In this document: piece by piece, positions 46,550 through 55,511 of the stretch
Layout of the letters: each line of letters begins with the position of its first letter
Position numbering within the stretch: position 1 is the first letter of the stretch
From: Bacillus sp. HMF5848
GTDB taxonomy: Bacteria; Bacillota; Bacilli; Bacillales; HMF5848
Reading direction: 5' to 3'
Length of the DNA: 64,000 nucleotides
Assembly (NCBI RefSeq): GCF_003944835.1
Contig: NZ_RWIV01000001.1
Coordinates: 270,001-334,000 of the forward strand
Notes under the pieces: generated by a model
The model's input: only the letters and a program-made list of their open reading frames with translations
Databases searched by the model: none
What the model was told of the DNA's origin: nothing
Made by a program: the position numbers and the translations under genes

Positions 46550-47455
46550 ATGAAAAAACAAGATTACAAAGGTTACTATTTTATAGCACCATTTTTTGCA
46601 ATCTTTCTCGTATTTAATATATATCCTGTCCTATTAACCTTCTATTATACCTTTACGCATTATGAGGGCTACGGTAAACCAGAATTTATAGGTTTGGCGA
46701 ATTATATACGTATTTTTTCTGACAGCTACTTTTTAGAAGCTTTCATAAATACTTGGAAGATTTGGGGTTTGAATTTTGCCCTTCAATTAGGTATCGCTTT
46801 ACTGTTAGCAGCATTATTCTCAGACCTTCGCTTTAAAATCAAAGGACTTGGATTTTTCCGAGCAATCTTTTATTTACCCAACTTAATTACTATCAGCTCT
46901 GTTGCGATTCTATTTAATATCATGCTTGACTGGCACTATGGATCTATCAATCAATTTTTGTTGAAACTGGGATTGATTTCAGAGCCGATTAACTGGTTAA
47001 ACCAACCATTTACCGCACAAGTATCCGTGGCTTTAATTTTAACTTGGATGTGGTTTGGATATACCTTTATCGTGTTAATGGCTGGGGTTTCAGGTATATC
47101 GACAGAGTATTATGAGGCTGCACTCATTGATGGTGCGAGTCGCTGGCAAACATTTATTTATATTACCTTACCGTTGCTGAAGCCAATTATGCTTTATGTT
47201 ATGATCACATCTCTAATTGGTGGTTTGCAGTTGTTCGACTTGCCGATGCTATTGACAGACGGACTAGGAAAGCCAGATGGTTCCTTAAATACAATGGTTC
47301 TATATTTATACAACCAGGCATTTAGGTACAACAACTATGGCTATGCAGCGACAATTGCTTATATGTTGTTCTTGATTACAGTAATTTTCTCAGGAATCAC
47401 CTTTAAATCGATGTATCGTGATGTAAAAGTGACTAAGAAGAGAGGGAACGCATAA
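46550..47455 (+). CDS. Sugar ABC transporter permease 1
   Basis: 301 aa, about six membrane helices, MalF/UgpA type. The cytoplasmic EAA loop reads EAALIDGASRWQTFIYITLPLL (about residues 195-215). AAGGAG precedes the start. Its stop shares a base with the start of permease 2. No ATP-binding subunit is encoded in the cluster, as is common when a shared MsmX-type ATPase energises several importers. Confidence 0.93.
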   Translation: MKKQDYKGYYFIAPFFAIFLVFNIYPVLLTFYYTFTHYEGYGKPEFIGLANYIRIFSDSYFLEAFINTWKIWGLNFALQLGIALLLAALFSDLRFKIKGLGFFRAIFYLPNLITISSVAILFNIMLDWHYGSINQFLLKLGLISEPINWLNQPFTAQVSVALILTWMWFGYTFIVLMAGVSGISTEYYEAALIDGASRWQTFIYITLPLLKPIMLYVMITSLIGGLQLFDLPMLLTDGLGKPDGSLNTMVLYLYNQAFRYNNYGYAATIAYMLFLITVIFSGITFKSMYRDVKVTKKRGNA

Positions 47456-48285
47456 TGGAAGCAAAAAAACGTCTTACGAAAATAGTCATATACAGTCTCT
47501 TAATTCTATTAGCGCTTATTAGCTTTATTCCGTTTTACATGATGATTGTTAACGCCACTCGAGATACAAAAGATATCTTAATGGGTTTTACTTTCTTACC
47601 GGGAAGTGAATTAATAGAAAACTATAAGACAATGTTGAGTTACGTCAACATATGGAATGGTTTTAAAAACAGTTTAATTGTTGCCGTATCTGTCACCGTG
47701 TTAAGTGGATATTTTTCAGCGTTAACTGCGTATGGTTTTGCGGTTTATAATTTTAAAGGAAAAAATCAAATGTTTATCTTTATGCTCTTAATGATGATGG
47801 TTCCTGGTCAGTTGGGGTTAATCGGATTTTACGAGCTAAACAAAACATTAGGACTACTGGACACGTTTATTCCATTAATTGTTCCAACAATCGCTAGTCC
47901 GTTCGTAGTATTCTTCATAAGACAATATCTTGCTTCCGTGTTGCATCCATCCTTAATAGAAGCAGCCCGCATGGACGGAGCAGGAGAGTTGAAAATTTTT
48001 CATACAATAGCACTGCCTATGATGATGCCAGCAGTAGCAACAATGTCGATCTTTACGTTCATTGGATCATGGAATAACTATATCTTACCGTTAGTTATTT
48101 TATTCTCACCAGAGAAATACACATTGCCAGTATTGATGGGATTCTTAAAAGGCTCACAAGTTGCGCAAAATTTAGGATCGATGTATCTAGGTATTGCCAT
48201 TTCTGTTGTACCAATTATGGTCGCGTTCCTATTCTTCTCAAAATATATTATTAGCAGTATTTCAGCAGGATCAGTTAAAGGATAA
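47455..48285 (+). CDS. Sugar ABC transporter permease 2
   Basis: 276 aa, six membrane helices, MalG/UgpE type, with EAA loop EAARMDGAGELKIFHTIALP (about residues 168-187). Overlaps the previous gene by one base, with GAGAGGGAA as ribosome binding site. It is followed 19 bases later by a decayed GH1 beta-glucosidase gene. Confidence 0.93.
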   Translation: MEAKKRLTKIVIYSLLILLALISFIPFYMMIVNATRDTKDILMGFTFLPGSELIENYKTMLSYVNIWNGFKNSLIVAVSVTVLSGYFSALTAYGFAVYNFKGKNQMFIFMLLMMMVPGQLGLIGFYELNKTLGLLDTFIPLIVPTIASPFVVFFIRQYLASVLHPSLIEAARMDGAGELKIFHTIALPMMMPAVATMSIFTFIGSWNNYILPLVILFSPEKYTLPVLMGFLKGSQVAQNLGSMYLGIAISVVPIMVAFLFFSKYIISSISAGSVKG

Positions 48286-48304
48286 AAAATGCTGGTGATC
48301 AATC

Positions 48305-48504
48305 ATGAATTTTTCAAAGGAGTTTATATTTGGTACGGCAACATCCGCCTTCCAAATTGAAGGTGCGATTAACGAAAATGGAAGACCCCCTTCCATATGG
48401 GTTACGTTCTCTTTAACTCCTGGCAAAATTCTAATGGGAATACGGGAGAGTATGTATACGATCACTTCCATCACCTGACGATATTCTCAAATTGTAAAGT
48501 CTAG
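48305..48504 (+). pseudogene. GH1 beta-glucosidase remnant (frameshifted, truncated)
   Basis: Starts [20 protein letters not shown], the exact GH1 N-terminal signature, continues through [18 protein letters not shown], then leaves frame; the correct continuation [15 protein letters not shown] is found in another frame. The first frame stops at 48478, the second near 48504, and the remaining 400 or so residues of a GH1 enzyme are absent. It is the expected last gene of the importer operon and implies that beta-glucosides were the original substrate. Confidence 0.85.
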
Positions 48505-48525
48505 ACAAATATAACTTTACAAGAA

Positions 48526-48543
48526 ATCGAAACCGATTTCGGT
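48526..48543. promoter_or_regulatory. Isolated seventh LacI-type operator
   Basis: ATCGAAACCGATTTCGGT, same dyad as the array at 44855-45052, about 3.5 kb downstream at the end of the operon. It might act as an auxiliary operator for DNA looping, or mark the promoter of a gene lost together with the GH1 enzyme. Confidence 0.65.
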
Positions 48544-48576
48544 TATTTTGAACGCTATTTCTTAAAGAAAGATATA

Positions 48577-48613
48577 AAAAGGAGGTGAAGGCAATTTGTC
48601 TTCACCTCCTTTT
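48577..48613 (+). terminator. Terminator of the sugar importer operon
   Basis: Perfect 14-base stem AAAAGGAGGTGAAG / CTTCACCTCCTTTT with a nine-base loop, ending in TTTTT. Confidence 0.95.
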
Positions 48614-48647
48614 TAACGTTAAAGAAAGCAAAGTTTTACTATGATTA

Positions 48648-48767
48648 GTGTCTAGCTCCAACGCCTATGCCTCGAGGTCCTAAGCCGTCCCCTTCTGGAG
48701 GGAAGGCCCTTTCTGCATGGTACGTCTTAAGCTGGTCGAGGGTTGAGGAAGGGCCTTGCGCTTTCAA
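48648..48767. repeat. Bacillaceae-type intergenic repeat
   Basis: The sequence beginning GTGTCTAGCTCCAACGCCTA, with CCTCGAGG, AAGCCGTCCCC and CTTCTGCATGG-like segments and ending GGGCCTTGCGCTTTC, is a dispersed intergenic element I recognise from many Bacillus genomes. It holds internal inverted repeats (GAAGGCCC/GGGCCTT). Non-coding. The rest of 48614-49018 shows no gene. Confidence 0.65.
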
Positions 48768-49018
48768 TGATGCAGCCTCTGAATAACCAGTAGCACCCTT
48801 CCATTTTATGTTCTTTCATACTACCAACAAATTTTAAAACTAGACGGTGAATATGCTGTCAGAAAGACGCCCTTAATATGTAAACAATACTCTATTCCCC
48901 ACTGTTCATGCTTTTCTTCTATTAGATAGGCACTTCCTTGTTTCATACTTTTTCTGTAATGATATAATACTACTTTGTATGGAATTATTTATGGATATTT
49001 ATATAGGGGATGAATCAA

Positions 49019-50434
49019 ATGGAATACAGAATCGAAAGAGATAGTCTTGGAGAAAAAGAAATACCGATAAACGCTTATTATGGGATTCATTCGTTACGTG
49101 CATTAGAAAACTTTCCTATCACCGGAGTGCCTGTTCATAAAGAATTACTTGATGCACTTGCAGAAGTGAAGAAAGCCGCAGCATTAGCTAATATGGACAC
49201 AAAACTTCTTCCGAAGCCAATTGGACACGCTATTGTAAAAGCAGCTGAAGAAGTGATTGATGGAAACTTTTCTGATCAATTTATCACTGATTCCATTCAG
49301 GGTGGTGCAGGTACGTCTATTAACATGAATATGAATGAAGTGTTAGCCAATAGAGCTTTAGAAATACAAGGATATGAAAAAGGACACTACTTTCATTGCA
49401 GCCCTACTAATCATGTGAATATGTCACAATCAACAAATGATACAATTCCAACTTCATTAAGAATCGCAGCATATAAATTAACGAGAGACCTCCTTGATGA
49501 CTTAGCTGTATTAAAAGATGGTTTTCAACAAAAAGAACAAGAATTTAATGACGTTATAAAAATGGGAAGAACGCACTTGCAAGACGCCGTTCCTATAAGG
49601 CTCGGGCAAGAATTCGGGGCTTATGCACGTGTATTAGAAAGAGATATACGAAGAATTACTCAAGCATCTCAGGAGTTGTTACATGTTAATATGGGCGCGA
49701 CCGCTGTTGGAACTGGATTAAATGCACTGCCACTGTACATTGAAAAAGTAGCAGAATACCTATCCAAGCAAGTTGGAATACCATTACAAGTCGCCGACGA
49801 TTTAGTTGACGCAACACAAAACACAGATGCTTACACACACTTATCCGGTTCAATTAAAGTGTTAGCTACGAATTTATCTAAAATAGCTAACGATCTCCGT
49901 TTGATGGCATCTGGACCTTTTACGGGATTAAATGAAATTAACCTGCCACCGAGACAAGCAGGCTCATCAATTATGCCTGGAAAAGTAAATCCTGTGATGG
50001 TAGAGGTTATGAATCAAACGTGTTTCCAGGTACATGGAAATGATCACACCATTCATTTAGCGTGCGAAGCCGGACAATTTGAGTTAAATGTAATGGGGCC
50101 CACGATTATATTCAATTTACTTCAATCTTTAAAAATCATGAGAAATAGTATAGATGTGTTTTATAAATATGCTATAAAAGGAATCACTGTGAATCGGAAA
50201 ATATGTAAAGAGTATGTAGAAAAAAGTTTTGGCATTATTACGGCTCTGAATCCTCATATAGGCTACAATATGGCAGCTAGTTTAGTCAAAGATTCTATGA
50301 CTTCAGGTCTAACTATTAAAGAAGTGATTTTAGAACGACAATTATTAACAGAAGAACAACTTGATGCTATTCTAGACCCAAATGAAATGACTTCACCAGG
50401 AATTGCTGGAGAGAGGTATATGAATACTGACTAA
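49019..50434 (+). CDS. aspA: Aspartate ammonia-lyase
   Basis: 471 aa, aspartase/fumarase superfamily. Signature GSSIMPGKVNPVM (about residues 317-329) and the conserved blocks HCSPTNHVNMSQSTNDTIPT and MGRTHLQDAVPI mark aspartase rather than fumarase. It converts L-aspartate reversibly to fumarate and ammonia in the cytoplasm. The second ATG (49019) is used because AGGGG is nine bases away, while it abuts the first ATG at 49010. Monocistronic in appearance; no ansA or transporter neighbour. Confidence 0.92.
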   Translation: MEYRIERDSLGEKEIPINAYYGIHSLRALENFPITGVPVHKELLDALAEVKKAAALANMDTKLLPKPIGHAIVKAAEEVIDGNFSDQFITDSIQGGAGTSINMNMNEVLANRALEIQGYEKGHYFHCSPTNHVNMSQSTNDTIPTSLRIAAYKLTRDLLDDLAVLKDGFQQKEQEFNDVIKMGRTHLQDAVPIRLGQEFGAYARVLERDIRRITQASQELLHVNMGATAVGTGLNALPLYIEKVAEYLSKQVGIPLQVADDLVDATQNTDAYTHLSGSIKVLATNLSKIANDLRLMASGPFTGLNEINLPPRQAGSSIMPGKVNPVMVEVMNQTCFQVHGNDHTIHLACEAGQFELNVMGPTIIFNLLQSLKIMRNSIDVFYKYAIKGITVNRKICKEYVEKSFGIITALNPHIGYNMAASLVKDSMTSGLTIKEVILERQLLTEEQLDAILDPNEMTSPGIAGERYMNTD

Positions 50435-51057
50435 CACGACTGTTATCACGAGCAAAGATAAACGGGAAGTTCTAAGTAAAGATAGCCTTATAATATCAGT
50501 TTGACATACCATTGGTCCTCAGCAATCCGTGAGGTTGCTGAGGGTCTCAGGTGCTCGTATGTGGTTGGGGAGACTCATTACTTCGTTTTAACTATCGACG
50601 TCGAAGCAACTCCTCGACATGTCCAGCGCGAGGAAATGCGACAGCATCTATAGAAATAACAACACATAAGATAATTACTAACGTTTTAATATCAATTTAG
50701 AGTAGCCTAAGACGTTACTCTTTTTTTATATGTGCTCTCAACAGAAAGATTCCTCCTTAATTAAGGATCGATTAAGTTTTCTCTATTATAAAAGTATGAC
50801 TGGCAACTCTAGACAGATATAGAGGTAACGTAGTTCGCATATTGCAGGAGAGACTTTATGGACCTGTAATCCAGTCAAAGACTTTAGAATAATTTTTAAA
50901 GGTTTTATTTTATATTTCCTATTAAAATGATAAAAACGCACAAAAACTAGTTGACAATGATTATCATTTGCGTTTATAATTCCTATTGTGAGCTTAACTG
51001 ATAATGAATATCATTGTTAGTTGAAAAAGATTTTATTACATAGGGGGATTATGAAGC
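50435..51057. other. Intergenic region aspA to iron importer
   Basis: No gene seen. Contains a hairpin CCTCAGCAA / TTGCTGAGG at 50517-50543 without a T run, a stretch near 50600-50645 (CTCGACATGTCCAGCGC) that resembles Bacillus intergenic repeats, and the Fur-controlled promoter at its right end. Confidence 0.55.
50951..51018 (+). promoter_or_regulatory. SigA promoter with two Fur boxes
   Basis: TTGACA (50951-50956), 18-base spacer, TATAAT (50975-50980). One Fur box, GACAATGATTATCATTTGC (50953-50971), overlaps the -35 and spacer; a second, GATAATGAATATCATTGTT (51000-51018), lies downstream of the start point. Both match the 19-base Fur consensus closely, so iron-replete Fur should block this promoter. 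Confidence 0.92.
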
Positions 51058-52179
51058 ATGAATAAGGCACTAAAGTTTTTACTATTTACTTTAATCTCAT
51101 TTGCATTAATATTTACAGCTGGTTGTGGACAGTCAGATGAAGCTACGACTGAACCAGAGAAAACAACTGAAGAGAATACAGTTGCAAGTGAAGATACATC
51201 TGTGAGTTCAGAAGAAGCTACTGATAAAGGTGTAGTAAATTTATATACAAGCAGACATTATGATACAGATGCAGAGCTTTACAAGCGTTTTACAGAACAA
51301 ACAGGTATAGAAGTAAACGTTATTGAAGGTAAAGGCGATGAGCTAATGGAGCGTCTGGACCGTGAAGGTGAAGCGACAGAGGCAGACGTATTTTTAACAG
51401 CTGATGCTGGAAATTTAGCGAAGTTAAAGGAACGTGGTTTAACACAAGCTGTTAGTAGCGACGTGTTAATGACAAATATCCCTGAGAAATTACGTGATGT
51501 GGATAATCAATGGTTTGGTTTAACAAAGCGTGCACGTGTTATTGTGTATTCAAAGGATCGTGTGAATCCATCAGATTTATCGACATATGAAGATTTAGCT
51601 GATTCAAAATGGCAAGGCAAGATTTTAATTCGTTCATCTGAAAATATTTATAATCAATCTCTATTAGCTTCATTAATTGAGTTAAATGGAGAAGCAGCAG
51701 CAAAAGAATGGGCAGCAGGTGTATTAGCTAACATGGCAAGAGATCCACAAGGTGGAGATACGGACCAAGTAAAAGCTGTAGTTGCTGGTGAAGGCGATAT
51801 CGCTATTTCTAACACATATTACGTAGGAAGACTATTAAACTCTGATAATCCGGAAGATGTTAAGATTGGTGAGCAAGTAGGCGTATTCTTCCCGAACCAA
51901 GACACAACGGGAGCTCATATTAATATTAGTGGTGCAGCAGTGACTAAGCATGCGAAAAATGTTGATAATGCCATTAAGTTCTTAGAGTTCTTAACAGCTG
52001 AAGAAGCACAGGCTGTGTTTGCTGAAGGTAACAATGAATATCCTGTAAACGAAGCTGTTGAAGCGTCTGAGACATTAAAGTCATGGGGCGAGTTTAAAGA
52101 GCAAGATATTAACTTAACAATCCTAGGTGATAACAATGCTCGTGCTATTCAAATTTTCAATGAAGTTGGTTGGAAATAA
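51058..52179 (+). CDS. Ferric iron ABC transporter substrate-binding lipoprotein
   Basis: 373 aa. Lipobox FTAGC (Cys about residue 22) and an acidic Thr/Ser/Glu linker, then VNLYTSRHYDTDAELYKRFTEQTGIEV, typical of FutA/FbpA-type ferric-binding proteins (transferrin-like fold, Tyr and His ligands). Fur boxes in the promoter support iron as substrate. A strong hairpin separates it from the permease gene, suggesting higher expression of the binding protein. Confidence 0.92.
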   Translation: MNKALKFLLFTLISFALIFTAGCGQSDEATTEPEKTTEENTVASEDTSVSSEEATDKGVVNLYTSRHYDTDAELYKRFTEQTGIEVNVIEGKGDELMERLDREGEATEADVFLTADAGNLAKLKERGLTQAVSSDVLMTNIPEKLRDVDNQWFGLTKRARVIVYSKDRVNPSDLSTYEDLADSKWQGKILIRSSENIYNQSLLASLIELNGEAAAKEWAAGVLANMARDPQGGDTDQVKAVVAGEGDIAISNTYYVGRLLNSDNPEDVKIGEQVGVFFPNQDTTGAHINISGAAVTKHAKNVDNAIKFLEFLTAEEAQAVFAEGNNEYPVNEAVEASETLKSWGEFKEQDINLTILGDNNARAIQIFNEVGWK

Positions 52180-52191
52180 TTAAATGATGAT

Positions 52192-52230
52192 TGCAAAAAC
52201 CGTATCACACTTATGTGGTACGGTTTTGCA
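52192..52230 (+). terminator. Hairpin after the iron-binding protein gene
   Basis: TGCAAAAACCGTATCACA pairs with TGTGGTACGGTTTTGCA (one bulge and one wobble) around a four-base loop. No long T run; probably a partial terminator or stabilising structure between binding protein and permease. Confidence 0.7.
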
Positions 52231-52354
52231 CATTTCATTGATATTGAAATTCACTTTCATTTAACTTTTTTGTATAATTGTTTTTGAACCTATTTATAGA
52301 GTGACAAAGTTGCTTAGAGTTATATGGGATTAGTAGTTATAAGGATGTGGCATT

Positions 52355-53998
52355 GTGAGAGTTATACAGCAAGTAAGGCGCCAAGTGAATATGTGGGCAG
52401 TATTAAGTTTTTTATTTGTTTTATTTATCTTACTACCTAATCTCTTAATTGCAGCCAACTTTTTTGCAGTACCAAATGAGAATTGGCAGCATATTAAAGA
52501 GTATTTATTATTGGATATTGTTTTCAATACTGTTATTTTAATGGTTTTTACTGGTGTTTTCACAACTTTTATTGGAACAAGTTTGGCATGGATTGTAACG
52601 GTTTACAAGTTCCCCTTAAGGGATTTCTTTAGGTGGGGGTTAATTTTACCTCTAGCGATACCTCCTTTTATTGGTGCTTATACGTACCATGGGATCCTAA
52701 ACTATACCGGTATTATTCAGTCCACACTTAGAAACCAGTTTAATATTTTAGTAGATCAAAAGTATTTCAATATTATGTCAATGGAAGGCAGCATTTTTAT
52801 TTTTACTATGTTTCTTTTCCCATATGTATACGTCATAACAAAGAGCTTCTTTGAAAATCAGTCATCATCTATTATTGAAAATGCAAGACTGTTAGGTGGG
52901 AATTCTTTTGAGATTTTCTTCCGGGTCATCTTTCCCATTTCAAGAGCAGCCATAATAGGTGGTGTTACCATAGTCATGTTAGAGGTAATTAACGATTATG
53001 GTGTTGTAAAGTATTATGGGATTCAAACGTTTATTACCGCTATTTTTCAAACGTGGTTTGCGATGAATGATATTGATTCAGCGTTTAAACTAGCAGGTAC
53101 TCTTATGATTATAGTCATTATTGTATTAGTTTTTGAAAAGCTGATAAGAGGGAGAAAACGCTTTAGCTATTCGACTACAAAGGTAAGGCCGATTCAACCA
53201 AGGCAGTTAAGCGGACCAAAAGCTTGGGTAGCACTCAGTTATTGTGGAAGTATCTTTGCTTTTGCGTTTTTCATCCCATTCGTTCAATTGATTCATTGGA
53301 TATTTATGACGTATGAAAGGATTTTAACGGTTGAATTCTTCACCTTAATAAAAAATTCATTTTTTGCTGCATCTATATCAGCTTTTATAGTTGTGACAGT
53401 GGCTTTAATTATTGCCAATTATACTCGTATTCATCACGGAATAGTTCCGAAAGTATTTTCTAGAATCACCATTCTAGGTTATTCTGTACCAGGTTCCATT
53501 ATTGCTATTGGAATCATTACCATTTTTTTAGCAGTAGATCGATGGATTTATTCACTTTCAGCAGCCTTTGACTTAGATCCTATAGTCGTACTTAGAACGA
53601 GTGTTGTTATGTTAATCTCGGCGTATGTTATTCGGTTTCTTGCTGTCGGATATAATTCTATTGAAGCAGGATTTGAAAAGGTGGGTACGAGCTTTACAGA
53701 AGCCTCAAGAGTTCTTGGTTCATCAACTTTAAAAACATTTTTCCGTATTGACATTCCAATGGTAAGAGGAGCAATATTCGGTGGCTTTATACTTGTTTTC
53801 GTAGATATTTTAAAAGAATTGCCACTAACTATGCTATTGCAACCATTTAATTTTCACACGTTAGCAACAAAGGCATTTCGTTATGCGAATGATGAAATGA
53901 TAAGTGAAGCGGCATCTGCTTCCATGCTAATCATTTTAATAAGTGGAATTTGTATCTTTTTCTTTCATAAGGTGCTTGATAAGGGGGGGCAAAACTGA
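52355..53998 (+). CDS. Ferric iron ABC transporter permease (two fused TM domains)
   Basis: 547 aa with about twelve membrane helices in two homologous halves, as in FbpB/SfuB. EAA-like loops read ENARLLGGNSFEIFFRVIFPIS (first half) and EASRVLGSSTLKTFFRIDIP (second half). GTG start with AAGGATG. Its stop overlaps the ATPase start (TGATG). Works with the neighbouring lipoprotein and ATPase to import Fe(III). Confidence 0.9.
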   Translation: MRVIQQVRRQVNMWAVLSFLFVLFILLPNLLIAANFFAVPNENWQHIKEYLLLDIVFNTVILMVFTGVFTTFIGTSLAWIVTVYKFPLRDFFRWGLILPLAIPPFIGAYTYHGILNYTGIIQSTLRNQFNILVDQKYFNIMSMEGSIFIFTMFLFPYVYVITKSFFENQSSSIIENARLLGGNSFEIFFRVIFPISRAAIIGGVTIVMLEVINDYGVVKYYGIQTFITAIFQTWFAMNDIDSAFKLAGTLMIIVIIVLVFEKLIRGRKRFSYSTTKVRPIQPRQLSGPKAWVALSYCGSIFAFAFFIPFVQLIHWIFMTYERILTVEFFTLIKNSFFAASISAFIVVTVALIIANYTRIHHGIVPKVFSRITILGYSVPGSIIAIGIITIFLAVDRWIYSLSAAFDLDPIVVLRTSVVMLISAYVIRFLAVGYNSIEAGFEKVGTSFTEASRVLGSSTLKTFFRIDIPMVRGAIFGGFILVFVDILKELPLTMLLQPFNFHTLATKAFRYANDEMISEAASASMLIILISGICIFFFHKVLDKGGQN

Positions 53999-54717
53999 TG
54001 TTTGTACAAATTAAAAATCTAGAATTTCATTATAAAAACAGTAGTGAACCAACTATCAAGGATTTTTCCTTAAATATTGAAAAGGGAGAGATAATCTCTA
54101 TCCTTGGAGAGAGTGGGAGTGGAAAGAGTACCATTTTAAGACTAATTGCTGGATTAGAAGTTCCTAGTGCTGGTTCAATTACAATAAATAATAAAACAAT
54201 TGTCGATGGTGTTCATTATATCCCACCTGAAAAAAGAGAGGTTGGGATGGTATTTCAAGACTATGCCTTATTTCCTCACATGACTGTTTCAAATAATATA
54301 AAATACGGCTTACGGAAAATGAGCCGAAAACAAAAGCAAGAACGAATTGAAGAAATGCTATCTTTAGTCAATCTTTCAAAGTATAAAGACCGTTATCCAT
54401 ATGAGTTAAGTGGTGGTCAGCAACAGCGTGTAGCGCTAGCTAGGGCACTTGCGCCTGCTCCATCGCTACTAGTCTTTGATGAGCCATTTAGTAATCTAGA
54501 CACATACCTACAAATACAAATTAGAGATGACCTGAGAAAAATTTTAAAACAAACCGGCATTACATCTATTTTTGTCACGCATGATCAGGAGGATGCTAAA
54601 GTTCTTGCTGATGAAATTATTTACTTGGAGAGTGGTAAAGCTATTTGGAAAGGCACTCCGAACGAGTTGTTACCATATGCTCACTTTACTAAAGCAAAGC
54701 CTTTTCAAGTAAAATAG
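53998..54717 (+). CDS. Ferric iron ABC transporter ATP-binding protein
   Basis: 239 aa. Walker A GESGSGKST (about residues 36-44), Q loop VFQDYALFP, signature LSGGQQQRVALARAL, Walker B LLVFDEPF and H loop THDQEDAK. Shorter than FbpC homologues that carry a C-terminal regulatory domain, so feedback by that domain is unlikely. Coupled to the permease by a one-base overlap. Confidence 0.92.
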   Translation: MFVQIKNLEFHYKNSSEPTIKDFSLNIEKGEIISILGESGSGKSTILRLIAGLEVPSAGSITINNKTIVDGVHYIPPEKREVGMVFQDYALFPHMTVSNNIKYGLRKMSRKQKQERIEEMLSLVNLSKYKDRYPYELSGGQQQRVALARALAPAPSLLVFDEPFSNLDTYLQIQIRDDLRKILKQTGITSIFVTHDQEDAKVLADEIIYLESGKAIWKGTPNELLPYAHFTKAKPFQVK

Positions 54718-55141
54718 ACAAACAATACAGTGCGAGTAACTCACCTCTTTTCTTTCATTTGACTGATGGGAAGGGTAAAGTAACATTGTTTTTTTTTACC
54801 TTACGGTGTTATAGAATCGTACTGATTGTTTGGCTCAAGTATGAACTGCTCGAGGGTATGTCAGACTAAGTAACAAAATGTAGATAACAGTTCTAGAAGG
54901 GAGTACGGTTGAAGAGAATTAGGAGAACATGATACAGTGAAAAAGTCTGACAAAAATGGACGATAACCAAAATCACCTAGTATACAAAATATTTTGTATG
55001 GGATCATTTCCAGGTTTTGAAGGTCTGTTTTTATGTAGGATCTCGTTAAAAACAAACAAAGTTTTTGGTGAACTATCTGATTTATGAAATTATCCACTCT
55101 GTTCGTTTTAAATAAGGGGATTTGTGTTAAGGAGAATATGT
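54718..55141. other. Intergenic region without a recognised gene
   Basis: Only a weak inverted repeat (GTAAAGTAA / TTACCTTAC, 54775-54816) that might end the iron operon, and a Shine-Dalgarno AAGGAG for the next gene. I see nothing else I can support. Confidence 0.5.
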
Positions 55142-55429
55142 ATGAACTCTAATTTAAAGGATTTTGTAAAAAACACAATAGATAAAATGGGGTACTTTAA
55201 TAACACAAATGAAGAATGTATTAAAGAAATTGTTACATCAGCAATCAATTATTATCAATTAAAAACTTATGTGGAACATGAAGAGACTGAGTTAGGTATC
55301 AAAGATTTTTTGCATATAAACTCTATTGTTGAGGAAACTCTTTTATCTAAAATTATAGAGATTTCTTCAGTTAGTGATAATTGTGGTATAGAAGATATAT
55401 ACGAGGGACGCGTAATAAGACAATATTAG
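55142..55429 (+). CDS. Small hypothetical protein
   Basis: 95 aa starting MNSNLKDFVKNTIDKMGYF, with AAGGAGAAT upstream. Mostly helical, acidic, soluble; ends EGRVIRQY. I do not recognise a family. It lies 82 bases before the isocitrate dehydrogenase gene on the same strand without an obvious terminator between them. Confidence 0.65.
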   Translation: MNSNLKDFVKNTIDKMGYFNNTNEECIKEIVTSAINYYQLKTYVEHEETELGIKDFLHINSIVEETLLSKIIEISSVSDNCGIEDIYEGRVIRQY

Positions 55430-55511
55430 GTGGGGATTAAGATTTTTGATGTAAAAAATAGTCAAAAACTTATGATATATATGGAGTTTTTTTGAAAGGG
55501 GAATTCTATCC

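Noticed and set aside
48614-49018. Small protein gene in the GC-richer stretch after the sugar operon
   Set aside because: No start with a ribosome binding site. The stretch is a familiar Bacillaceae intergenic repeat.
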